Positions 13,303 through 26,100 of a DNA stretch of 64,000 bases are shown piece by piece. Source of the stretch: Trematomus loennbergii (taxonomy: Eukaryota > Chordata > Actinopteri > Perciformes > Nototheniidae); assembly GCA_012861695.1 (NCBI GenBank), contig JAAOOA010000121.1:124001-188000 (forward strand), in the 5' to 3' direction. Under the pieces are notes generated by a model. It searched no databases, had not been told where the DNA came from, and saw only the letters and a list, made by a program, of their open reading frames with translations. The position numbers and the translations under genes are program-made. Position 1 is the first letter of the stretch. Every line of letters starts with the position of its first letter.

Positions 13303-16300
13303 CTATAGAAGCACAAAAGAAACACATTTAAATAAAACATTTAAATTCATAATTTGTGTTTATAAAAAAACAGTTTTTTTAATCATAAAAGCCATGAGGA
13401 TGACATAACTTTTAATCTGTTTAAAGCCTGGGAAACATTCAGTACAGACGTTTAGTTTTTGATATGTATCATGTTAGCTACCTGAGGAACTGTGTATTTG
13501 TCACTGACGTCCATGCAGTGATTGGTCTGAGCTGAGGCTTCATCAGTGTCAGCTGTGCCTGAATCTGAGAGGCTGTGAGAAACCACACGTCTCTTTTTAA
13601 AATACTGAACCACAAACACCACCTAGAAAGAGAGAAGAAAACAGACACTGTCATAATAGAATAACATTTCTGCATGATCAAAAAAGAATACCAGAATATA
13701 GTGACAGAAAACAGAGACATGTTTCTGTGACCCAGGTTTTTGTTCCCATCACGTACACAAAAGAAGAATTCAAGTGTATTCATGCAACAGCAGCGTGTGT
13801 GTGTCCTGCAGCTGTTTAGTCCATTAGAGCAGTTTTGTGTTAGGAGAGAGCCTGAAGACACATGACGTGCAGTGGCCTGACTCTCTAAAGACACATGATG
13901 TGCAGTGGCCTGACTCAGGTCAAAAATGCTAAATCGAAGTACTATTTGTCAGTTACTACAGAAAACCTAAATAATCCTAGGAAATTTTGGAAAGCCATAA
14001 AATCGCTATCCACCGGTGAGATCCGAAATGAGCTACCTCCGTGCATTACCACAGCATCTGGCTCTATATCGGACAGGGCTACTATGTTAAATTGTTTTAA
14101 TGACCATTTTGTGTCCTGTGGCTCTCTGTTTGATTCTGTGACTAACTCTGCTTCTGTGAACACCACAGTCTGTGACTCTGAACAATGTGGTCTGGAAAAC
14201 CCTTTCAGTTTTACTCCTTTTACTGTTGATGTTGTTCGTGAAGCTTTAACCAAGTTAGATCCTAAGAAACCGGCTGGCCCGGACAACGTGGAACCTTTCT
14301 TTTTAAAGATAGCTGCAGATTTTATTGCTCCACCTCTTACTTCTCTTTTTAACCTCTCCCTCAGCACAAACACAATTCCAAAATTGTGGAAGTCAGCGTA
14401 TGTCCTGCCTTTGCTGAAAGGAGGGGAGGCAACTGTTTTAAATAACTATAGGCCCATCTCTAAATTGTCAGTTCTGGCTAAGGTTCTTGAACGCCTAGTG
14501 AGTGAACAGGTAAAGGAGTTTTTATGTACAAATGACATCCTGTCTAAACATCAGTCAGGCTTCAGAAAGCAACATAGCACCATCACTGCCACAATGAAAG
14601 TGGTGAATGACATTCCAAGTATTTTGATAAAAAGCAGAGTTGTGCAGCTCTATTTATTGACCTTTCTAAAGCGTTTGATACCGTCGATCATCGCATCTTA
14701 AAGCAGAGGCTACTCAGTATTGGCTTATCCAGCCATGCAGTGGGGTGGTTTGTGAACTACCTCTCTGAAAGGTCCCAATGTGTTCACTTTGATGGGCTGT
14801 CTTCTGAGTGGTTGAACATTGCTAATGGTGTTCCTCAAGGTTCTGTGTTAGGTCCACTTTTATTCTCCATCTACATCAATAGCTTAGGTGAAAATGTGGA
14901 TGAAGCTACTTTGCATTTTTATGCGGATGACACCGTGATGTACTGTGCAGGTCCCTCCATTAAGGAGGCTGGTGTTAAATTACAGGCTGTTTTTAACATT
15001 ATTCAGACTCAGCTCTCTGAACTAAAGCTTCTTTTAAATGTTGAGAAAACCAAGGTAATGCTCTTTTCTAAAGCTAAAAAAACTCCAGACACTGCTTTGG
15101 ATATTGTGACTATGCAAGGACAAGTACTCCAAGTGGTTAGCTATTATAAATACCTTGGTATCTGGCTTGATGATTGTCTTACTTTTAAACTTCACATCAC
15201 TAATCTGCTTAAAAAGCTGAGGGTTAGATTAGGTTTCTTTTCAGAAACAAGTCCTGTTTCTCTTTTGAAGCCAGGAAAAGGCTAGTCACTGTGACCTTTT
15301 TACCTGTGCTAGACTATGGTGATTTGATCTACATGAATGCACCTGCCCATTGCCTGGAAAGGTTAGATGCCGCCTATCACAGTGCTCTGAGATTTGTTAC
15401 TAACTGTAAAGTACTTACTCATCACTGTACCCTGTATGCCAAGGCAGGTCTGCCTTCACTTACTGTACGGAGGCTCAGTCACTGGTACACGTTCATCTAC
15501 AAAGCCATGCTGGGTAAACTACCTTCTTATATCTGCTCTTTGATCTCACAGAGAGTGGCAAGTAGCTATTGCCTGAGATCACAGGATGTGTTTTTATTAG
15601 GGCTGTCAGTCGATTAAAATATTTAATCGCGATTAATCGCATGATTGTCCATAGTTAATCGCGATTAATCGCAAATTAATCGCAAATTTTTTATCTGTTC
15701 TAAATGTACCTTAGAGGGATATTTTTCAAGTTTTTAATACTCTTATCAACATATGAGTGGACAAATATGCTTTATATGTTTGTTTATTATCATTTGAACA
15801 ATGACAAATATTCTCATGAATATTAAACACAACAACCTGAACATTACAAATATTCGCCTCAATTCAACCTGGAACCTCTCTCATACAATAATACAATACA
15901 AAGTGTGTGTGTGTGTTCACACCTCATACATTGGAGCTATGTGCCGCTCAAGGCATATATGCTCGAACGTGTGCTGCCTGGACGCTGCAATCATGTAGCG
16001 CGTACTATCCGTGCTGAGTGCGCTGACTTTTCGTACAATGTCCCACTGTCTGGCTGCCTGCATAAAGTCAAGTGCTCGGCGCAGTTGTCGGCGAAATGTC
16101 ATTGAAACAGCTCCTTATATTCGTTAGCGCAGCTAGCTAGCACCAGATGCTAACAACAACAACACGTAAGGTGTGCCTCGCTCGCGCGAGTCGCCCCACA
16201 CATACACACCCTCCCGGTCCTCCCGATGGCCAGTCCGGGCCTGCCGGTGAGCGTGGAAGTGTGGTCTGCCACAAGCGGGCGGCAGGAGCGGGGCTGTCAG

Positions 16301-19300
16301 CATCAGCACGTAGATGGTATTTTAAACTCGATGCGCTCTGAAACTACGGCGGCCGAGGACAAAAAATACACATGCGTTAATCGCGTTAAAATAATTAGTG
16401 GCGTTAATTTTTTTTTTGCGTTAACGCGTTATTAACGCGTTAACTTGACAGCCCTAGTTTTTATTACATGTGCAAAGTGCTAGGACTGTTTTAGGTGCTA
16501 AAGCTTTTATGTGCGCTGCTCCTCTGGCTTGGAACACCATGCAAAAAATATTGAAACTCAGCATTTTGATTCCCTTGCATCATTTTAAAGCACGGCTGGA
16601 TGAAATATTATTGGATACCTGTAAATGTAAATAGATGCTAATGTATACCCCTGTAATTATGTTGTGATGTCCTTTTTGTTTTCTGTTTGTTTTTATATGT
16701 GTAACCAACGTACCGCAGGTCTCCCTTGTAAAAGAGATCGTTGATCTCAATGGGATTTTTAACCTGGATAAATAAAGGCTACAAACAAACAAACATGATG
16801 TGCAGTGGCCTGACTCTCTGAAGACACATGATGTGCAGTGGCCTGACTCTCTGAAGACACATGATGTTCCCTATAAATACCTATCTGTGGGAGTATTTGC
16901 AAATGATGTGAGTGACCACTGTGTTGTAGCCACAATTAGGGACACTAAGGTCCAAAAGGTTAAACCCCGTATTATTATTAAGAGACACATAAAACATTTT
17001 GTGGAGCAGGGTTTTGTTCATGATCTGTTTGGGTTTGATTGGGGAAAAATCGATCTGTGTGCTGATGTTGAAACTGCATGGTCTTATTTTTATCTTGGTT
17101 TTATGAAATCATAGATAGACATGCACCCCTACGTACTTTTAGAGTAAAGGGACGAGACAATCCTTGGTTTTCTGCTGAACTGTCCAGTCTCCTACATGAG
17201 AGAAACAAGGCCTGGGCAAAGGCTAGGAAATCAGGCTCAGAGGTTGAATGGCTGCGTTTTAGGCAACTAAGAAATAGCTTCACTTCACATGTCAAAAGTG
17301 CTAAGTCGAAGTACTATTTGTCAGTTACTACAGAAAACCTAAATAATCCTAGGAAATTTTGGAAAGCCATAAAATCGCTATCCACCGGTGAGATCCGAAA
17401 TGAGCTACCTCCGTGCATTACCACAGCATCTGGCTCTATATCGGACAGGGCTACTATGTTAAATTGTTTTAATGACATTTTGTGTCCTGTGGCTCTCTGT
17501 TTGATTCTGTGACTAACTCTGCTTCTGTGAACACCACAGTCTGTGACTCTGAACAATGTGGTCTGGAAAACCCTTTCAGTTTTACTCCTTTTACTGTTGA
17601 TGTTGTTCGTGAAGCTTTAACCAAGTTAGATCCTAAGAAACCGGCTGGCCCGGACAACGTGGAACCTTTCTTTTTAAAGATAGCTGCAGATTTTATTGCT
17701 CCACCTCTCACTTCTCTTTTTAACCTCTCCCTCAGCACAAACACAATTCCAAAATTGTGGAAGTCAGCGTATGTCCTGCCTTTGCTGAAAGGAGGGGAGG
17801 CAACTGTTTTAAATAACTATAGGCCCATCTCTAAATTGTCAGTTCTGGCTAAGGTTCTTGAACGCCTAGTGAGTGAACAGGTAAAGGAGTTTTTATGTAC
17901 AAATGACATCCTGTCTAAACATCAGTCAGGCTTCAGAAAGCAACATAGCACCATCACTGCCACAATGAAAGTGGTGAATGACATTACAAGTATTTTGATA
18001 AAAAGCAGAGTTGTGCAGCTCTATTTATTGACCTTTCCAAAGCGTTTGATACCGTCGATCATCGCATCTTAAAGCAGAGGCTACTCAGTATTGGCTTATC
18101 CAGCCATGCAGTGGGGTGGTTTGTGAACTACCTCTCTGAAAGGTCCCAATGTGTTCACTTTGATGGGCTGTCTTCTGAGTGGTTGAACATTGCTAATGGT
18201 GTTCCTCAAGGTTCTGTTTAGGTCCACTTTTATTCTCCATCTACATCAATAGTTAGGTGAAAATGTGGATGAAGCTACTTTGCATTTTTATGCGGATGAC
18301 ACCGTGATGTACTGTGCAGGTCCCTCCATTAAGGAGGCTGGTGTTAAATTACAGGCTGTTTTTAACATTATTCAGACTCAGCTCTCTGAACTAAAGCTTC
18401 TTTTAAATGTTGAGAAAACCAAGGTAATGCTCTTTTCTAAAGCTAAAAAAACTCCAGACACTGCTTTGGATATTGTGACTATGCAAGGACAAGTACTCCA
18501 AGTGGTTAGCTATTATAAATACCTTGGTATCTGGCTTGATGATTGTCTTACTTTTAAACTTCACATCACTAATCTGCTTAAAAAGCTGAGGGTTAGATTA
18601 GGTTTCTTTTTCAGAAACAAGTCCTGTTTCTCTTTTGAAGCCAGGAAAAGGCTAGTCACTGTGACCTTTTTACCTGTGCTAGACTATGGTGATTTGATCT
18701 ACATGAATGCACCTGCCCATTGCCTGGAAAGGTTAGATGCCGCCTATCACAGTGCTCTGAGATTTGTTACTAACTGTAAACTTACTCATCACTGTACCCT
18801 GTATGCCAAGGCAGGTCTGCCTTCACTTACTGTCGGAGGCTCAGTCATTGGTACATTCATCTACAAAGCCATGCTGGGTAAACTACCTTCTTATATCTGC
18901 TCTTTGATCTCACGAGAGTGGCAAGTAGCTATTGCCTGAGATCACAGGATGTGTTTTTATTACATGTGCAAGTGCTAGGACTGTTTTAGGTGCTAAAGCT
19001 TTTATGTGCGCTGCTCCTCTGGCTTGGAACACCATGCAAAAAATATTGAAACTCAGCATTTTGATTCCCTTGCATCGTTTTAAAGCACGACTGGATGAAA
19101 TATTATTGGATACCTGTAAATGTAAATAGATGCTAATGTATACCCCTGTAATTATGTTGTGATGTCCTTTTTGTTTTCTGTTTGTTTTTATATGTGTAAC
19201 CAACGTACCGCAGGTCTCCCTTGTAAAAGAGATCGTTGATCTCAATGGGATTTTTAACCTGGATAAATAAAGGCTACAAACAAACAAACATGATGTGCAG

Positions 19301-22300
19301 TGGCCTGACTCTCTGAAGACACATGATGTGCAGTGGCCTGACTCTCTGAAGACACATGACGTGCAGTGGCCTGACTCTCTGAAGACACATGACGTGCAGT
19401 GGCCTGACTCTCTGAAGACACATGATGTGCAGTGGCCTGACTCTCTGAAGACACATGACGTGCAGTGGCCTGACTCTCTAAAGACACATGATGTGCAGTG
19501 GCCTGACTCTCTAAAGACACATGATGTGCAGTGGCCTGACTCTCTGAAGACACATGATGTGCAGTGGCCTGACTCTCTGAAGACACATGACGTGCAGTGG
19601 CCTGACTCTCTGAAGACACATGATGTGCAGTGGCCTGACTCTCTGAAGACACATGATGTGCAGTGGCCTGACTCTCTGAAGACACATGATGTGCAGTGGC
19701 CTGACTCTCTGAAGACACATGATGTGCAGTGGCCTGACTCTCTGAAGACACATGATGTGCAGTGGCCTGACTCTCTGAAGACACATGACGTGCAGTGGCC
19801 TGACTCTCTGAAGACACATGACGTGCAGTGGCCTGACTCTCTGAAGACACATGACGTGCAGTGGCCTGACTCTCTGAAGACACATGACGTGCAGTGGCCT
19901 GACTCTCTGAAGACACATGACGTGCAGTGGCCTGACTCTCTAAAGACACATGATGTGCAGTGGCCTGACTCTCTGAAGACACATGATGTGCAGTGGCCTG
20001 ACTCTCTGAAGACACATGATGTGCAGTGGCCTGACTCTCTGAAGACACATGATGTGCAGTGGCCTGACTCTCTGAAGACACATGATGTGCAGTGGCCTGA
20101 CTCTCTGAAGACACATGAAGTGCAGTGGCCTGACTCTCTGAAGACAGACTCTAAGATTATTTGGTTCATTTGAAAATGTAACGTTTAACCAATAATGTTA
20201 CCCAAAGACTTACTATAGATTTATTTGACTGATTCATTGTTTTTATTGATGGATTAACCCCTACAATAATTGAATCTGTCAAATGTTTTCTGGATAGCTT
20301 TGATGTACTCTTCTAAAGTGTTTAGAGTACATGCTGTAGTCTAAAACAGGGGTGTCCAAACTGTTTTCACTGAGGGTCACATACAGAAAAACATACGAAG
20401 GCTGGGCCCCTCACTCGAGGTGAGGTATATTGTCTCATAAGTTAAGTTATAAGTTAGCAAAATCAATCAAACGTAGGTCCATTATTCTTGATAATTGAAT
20501 ATATGAAAAAAGCTGCCTACATCACAGCTCTCCATAGGGTTTACTTCAGTGTGTTCCAAGCTCTTTCCTCACAACAGAACCCCAGATTGCAATATGCAAA
20601 TAAGTTGCTGGCCTTTTTTTGATCAACTAAGATTTGTTAGAAAATGTTTTCAACTTGAATTGACTGACTGTATTTAAACATTGGGCTTATGAACACATGA
20701 ATACTATTCTGTATGCTTCATGTGTATATATTCCATTATACTTTACAATTTGCTGAGGGCTAATTACAAATGGACCACGGGCCGCATTTGGCCTCCGGGC
20801 CGTAGTTTGGACACCCCTGGTCTAAAACATAATAACATTGAAACTCATATGGAAGCAATAAGGAAGCACACTCCACTGTCTTTTCCAAATTATACACATG
20901 ACAACTTTTGTAAACATCACTGTCTCACAAATAAAATGTATATAATATTGAAACCGACCCTAACGCATGAAGCAGAGCAGATCATGAGCTCGGCTCTGTG
21001 ATCATCAGGACTGACACCACACACTTCATGTTTAGGTGCTGTAAGCTTCTTTGTGACATGACAAGCTTTAGTATTTGAGGCCCTGGGAGTGAAAGATTAA
21101 ACACACAGCTTTATTCACTACTCAATAATAGAGTGTTGCAGTGATGATTTGTTTTTGTAGGCAATCGCAGAAGTTAGCATCGCAACGGCTCCCTCGAAAA
21201 AAGCAATAGGACTTTCCCATTGGACCTGTGAGAAACACAGGTTTATGATTCGTACACCTTTTGTGCCGAAGGGTAATCTCCACATATTAACACCACTTTC
21301 TAATAGGAGTAAATGCAATAGACATACTGTAAGTAAAAAGCTAACGTTAGGCTATTACAAAAATGACATCACATCACCACCGCTAAGCTAAAGGCGGCTA
21401 ATGTTTGGTGCAATGATATTTAGTCGTCTAACTTAGTATCTTTTTAAGACAAATAGAAGCGTCAGTGTGATATTTACTGAGGTATTTTATGCCGTAGGAC
21501 AAAACGTGAAAATGTCAATCACGCAGACCTTATTTCAGCCCTCTAACTAAAAACATGATCACAAAGAACCGGGAGTGGTAAAAATCTGACTCATTTCATT
21601 TCCTACAGATTCTAAGAACGAAGTGTCTTATCTTGTATAGACAGATGTATAACTTAAAACATAAGTGTGGTCTTAGTAAAAAGTTAGACAAAACACAGTT
21701 TGTTAGATTGATCACGAAGGGGAATTTGAATGGCAATGAAGCAGTGAAAAGTGTCATTAGATGTATGGACACGTAGAACAAAATATATAAATAAGATGAA
21801 TGATAACAGACCAGAAAGACAGCGATAGCGCACCCGATGGCTTGTCCTGCGATGACATCACTCCAGTGGTTTCGGTACTCGGCCATTCTGTTGATGCCTG
21901 TGAGCACAGCCGCACTGACCAATGAGAGGCTGAGGAGGGGGCCCATCAGGTGACCTCCACTGGATCCCACACAGGACATGACGTACATCTGGAAAGGACG
22001 AGTATTTTACTGTGTGACACGGCTCAATGCTGTACTGTAAGGGTAGATACACTGCTGGTCCACTCACTGCCAGATACACAGCTGTATACACACTCAGGGC
22101 AGCCTCTTTGGAGGGGAACGTCTTCCTGGCTCTCATGATGTCATCAGCATCACCAGTACAAGCATCTGATTGGCTGACAAAGTTAGCCGTGTCCAGGCAG
22201 CCGAGGGCAGTGTAATTGGGCAGGCAAACAGACAGGAAGTAAGGAGCCAGACTTCCTGTGACCAGCTGACCTGCGCTGACAAAGATGTCTGTTGTAAATA

Positions 22301-23074
22301 GACCAAAGATATACACACCTGCAGAAAAACACACAAAGATGAGATGAAATCAAGCTCAAATAAATGACTCACATCCACACATTGGTGATATTATTCTGTA
22401 TTTAAATCCTTTACTTAAAGATGCGCACAAATAATGAAGCAGCTAATGATGCTGTCAACAGAAACAGAGCTAACAGTGTTAATCCAGGCCATAACAGCTA
22501 ATAGCAACATTTTATTACATTTAATATTTAGTATTTTTGAGGTTTGGTTGAGGTGGAGCTTAATTGCATTATTTTATATAATGTTGCATAGTTTACTCTA
22601 AACCAATGCATGATGTTTAAAAAGATCATATGTTCTATGTAAAGTCTTAATTTGTAAAGTAACTATTATAAGTAACTTTCCCAAATAATCTATTGAAGTC
22701 AAATGTATTCCATTTCCCTCCCATGTACTTGAAATTAAAGTATCACATTTCCTCCATTTCTATACAAGTTGATGTGCTAAGTTACTTTGAACCAATGCAT
22801 TTTTTCGTTTTTCTGTTCTTACTGTTAAAACAAGTATACCACTCAATGTTTCGTTTCCATAGGTGGGTGGGTCTCCAGTGCCTCCTTGCTTCTGATTGGC
22901 TAGTTTGCCCTATGCTTGCGCTGTACTCTTCAAAATAAAGGTTCATACTCTTTGCCTAGACAGTGCAGTGCGTGTTTGCACGAATATACATTGAATATAT
23001 GGCTACATGCAAAACATACAGAAGACAGTCTGTCCGTGTGTGGGTGCGTATGTGTGTCGCGTCTGTCGTCGTTG

Positions 23075-23110
<36 letters not shown>

Positions 23111-26100
23111 CGCGATCTGTCTGTCTGGCTGTCTGTCTTGCACTGTCAGCCATGAATCCCTATCTTATAAAGTATGAGTATCTCTCTGTTTGATGTTACT
23201 GACACTGCTGAATTGATGCGGCCGTATTTCCCGTTTGCGTGGTCAAGTCAGCATCGAGGTTTTTTTCTTCAAATCTATATTAAAATAGCTTGGAGGTTGA
23301 GGATTGATAAATACTATTTAGAGTACTTTTACTGTGTACTCTGTCAAACTCCCCTCTTGAGTACAATAATGCATGTTTTCTGCTATCTTTGATGAGAGAT
23401 AAAATGATGTTCTGCCATCAATTCTTAATGAGAGTGATACTGTTTGACTCAGTATACTAATTTAACTACACCAACAAGTACTTTTTCAGGTATTCTTTTT
23501 CAAATTCCCCTCCTTAGTACAAGAATGCATCTTAAATAAAATGTGTCATTAGACTTATATTGTTGGACAGAGTATTTTAAGAGGATATGGTAGACATGAT
23601 ATCAGCACTACTTCCAGTCAGTACTCCAGCAGCAGCTTTTACCCCTTGGGAAATCTTCAGAGAATATCCATAGCTGGTCTATCCTTCAGCAAAGTGACAC
23701 ACCCTGTCACTCTTGTTGGCCTCTTATGATGATGCTGTCTTAACCTTTAGCAGCCAGCGCCACCATTTGGTAGAGCACATTTTGTGTTTTGATATCTTGT
23801 TGAAAAATAAATAAAAAAGTGTAACTCCATCTGATTCAGCCAGCTCTATCGTTTGGTTGACATGTTATGCACAAAACAACCTCTAGATGTCACTGTGGTT
23901 CGAACAGAAAGCCCTTCAGCTAGCTTCCACTGAGAAAGTTGGCATGCTAAAAATCACTCCTGAAGAAATCACTCTTTTTGGTCAACTTTTGTAAGGTAAC
24001 CATATCATTTTTGACATATTTTAGTGTCAGAGCACTTACTGAACATTATATAAACTTGATGCACAAAACATTTTTGTAACAAGGGTGTAATTATTTTTTG
24101 AAAATATGCTCAACCAACTGGTCGAATTGGCCTTCATTTGTAAACTAGCAATATGACTTTTTCAGAGTTTCAGAGATGTTTTCCAATAAAATATGGTAAA
24201 TAAATGGCTAGATTCATGGTAATATTACTAAATCTAGTACTGCCTTATGAGTCTCAGAGTGAAAGAGCGATAATAATTTATATAGCACCTTTCATGCATG
24301 AAATGCAGCCCAAAGTTGCACACAGATGAGCAAGTTAGGCCAACACAGGATATAGACATTTGCTGTTAGGCCAGTTGTTTGTTGTTAGGCCAAACTTTTT
24401 ATAATGAAAAACACTTTCCATTACTTTTTTCCATTTCTTTTTTGTTTTACAATATAATTTATTATTTTTTATGAATATATCTGGTTGTATATATTGCTCA
24501 TCTTCCATAAAAGAAAAAAATGTATTTGAGTTTGTGTTTTATTTGAGTTTGATGCATACAAATACTGTACTATATGATGATTGTTGACCAGCTCGACCAG
24601 TTGGTAGAGGCTCATAAAAACAAAACTGTGTGGTCAGTAAAAAAATAAAAATGGTTTGTGGTTATTTGTGTCCTATTTGATAAAAAAATGCAAAGAAATA
24701 ATTTGTCCATAGATTTCTTCTTGGTCTGGCAATTAAAGGGTTAAAATATGATTATTTCTCTGCCCCTAGTTCGTTCCTCGCAGATTCTTCAGTCCATCAT
24801 CTTTCCATCTGTCAGCCTCCAGCACACTTTCAGTGTCTGACTCCATAGAGATATTGTCCTGATGCTGTACAAGGGTGATGCCCCATGATCAAAAATGACC
24901 CCTGTAGAGTCTGAGTGCCACTGACCTCTACATGTCACTTGTTAGTTGCTTTTACCTTAAAGCGACTTACATACACTCAATACTGTGGACAATCCTCACA
25001 GGAGCTATTTGGGGTGAAGCCCAGGGACACAACGACATGCTGACTGCAGTGGGGATTGAACCAGTGCCCCCACTGATCCGAAGATCAACGCACGATCAGC
25101 CACAGCCTCCCTAGCCATATTATGTCTCTCATTAATGTTACATCACCCTTATAACAATTTTCTTTCCTTCTTCTCTTTTCTCTTCTCTTGACTGAATTAA
25201 AAAGTCCAGTCTTTAAGTAATATTTGAAGTCCTTTTCCTGCACCTTTTTAAGGCTATGTTTGCAATATGTATTCAAAGGTCACTTATTTAAATAAATCAA
25301 TATCTGAGGTTAGCAAACAGATACTGCCTTTATCTAGAGAGCCAATGACACCCATGAAGAATTGCAAATCTTTTCATCTGCTGTATTAATAAATTGCCAT
25401 GTGTTTTCAAATTGAAAATAAGGCACTGTCAGCCCAGAACATTATACAAAATATATATATATTTTAAAAGGGACCCGTAAGGCTTAATCAATGTTATATA
25501 TAGATCTTTATATAATATCAATATTATAATAAACTTCAACCAAAGTCAATTTCAGGAGTGGTGTTTGACACAGTTTACGTTCAATTTCAACTATTCAACC
25601 TTTTTAAATAATTTACTTTATTTAGAAAAGGTTTTTCTGAGAAAAATGTACTAACAAATTGAAAAATACAAGTTGAATAGGACAATGTGGATTTATTTTC
25701 TCTCACCTTGTAATTACACAATCAAAATCTATAATACGGCTTTGGACTTCACTCACCAAACATTTTTTTTTATGTTTTGCATTTGTACTATTTTGTAGTC
25801 AATTTGGACAAATATCTTCGAACTAAAAATATCCTATGATTGCATATGGTGTGAATATGTATACCCTGCTCACTCCGTATTATTTTAGGTACAATTTATA
25901 TTTTAAATGTAATGAAAAAGCCAACTCAATAGTGTGTTAAAAATAGACTTTAGGATATTGTAAAACAAAAAACTGCTATATAATGTATTCTTAACCCTCC
26001 TTTATCTTCACATTTGCTTTACACCCTCTATCCTTGGTGGTCATTTTGACCCCAGGAGTTTAAAGCTCAAGAAAATGATCATATTCAAAATTGTTACCAA

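Noticed and set aside
19288..20146. Regular 33-bp direct repeats resembling a CRISPR array
   Set aside because: Units are contiguous with no unique spacers, there are no cas genes, and the host is a vertebrate.
18910..20173. Very long open frames (419, 292 and 286 codons) on both strands
   Set aside because: They are by-products of a 33-bp tandem repeat that keeps every frame open. They have no splice or start context and no known protein.
24930..25115. A functional tRNA gene
   Set aside because: Only a box-B-like motif is clear. The body matches a dispersed SINE-like repeat also seen at 58425-58548, and no cloverleaf could be drawn.
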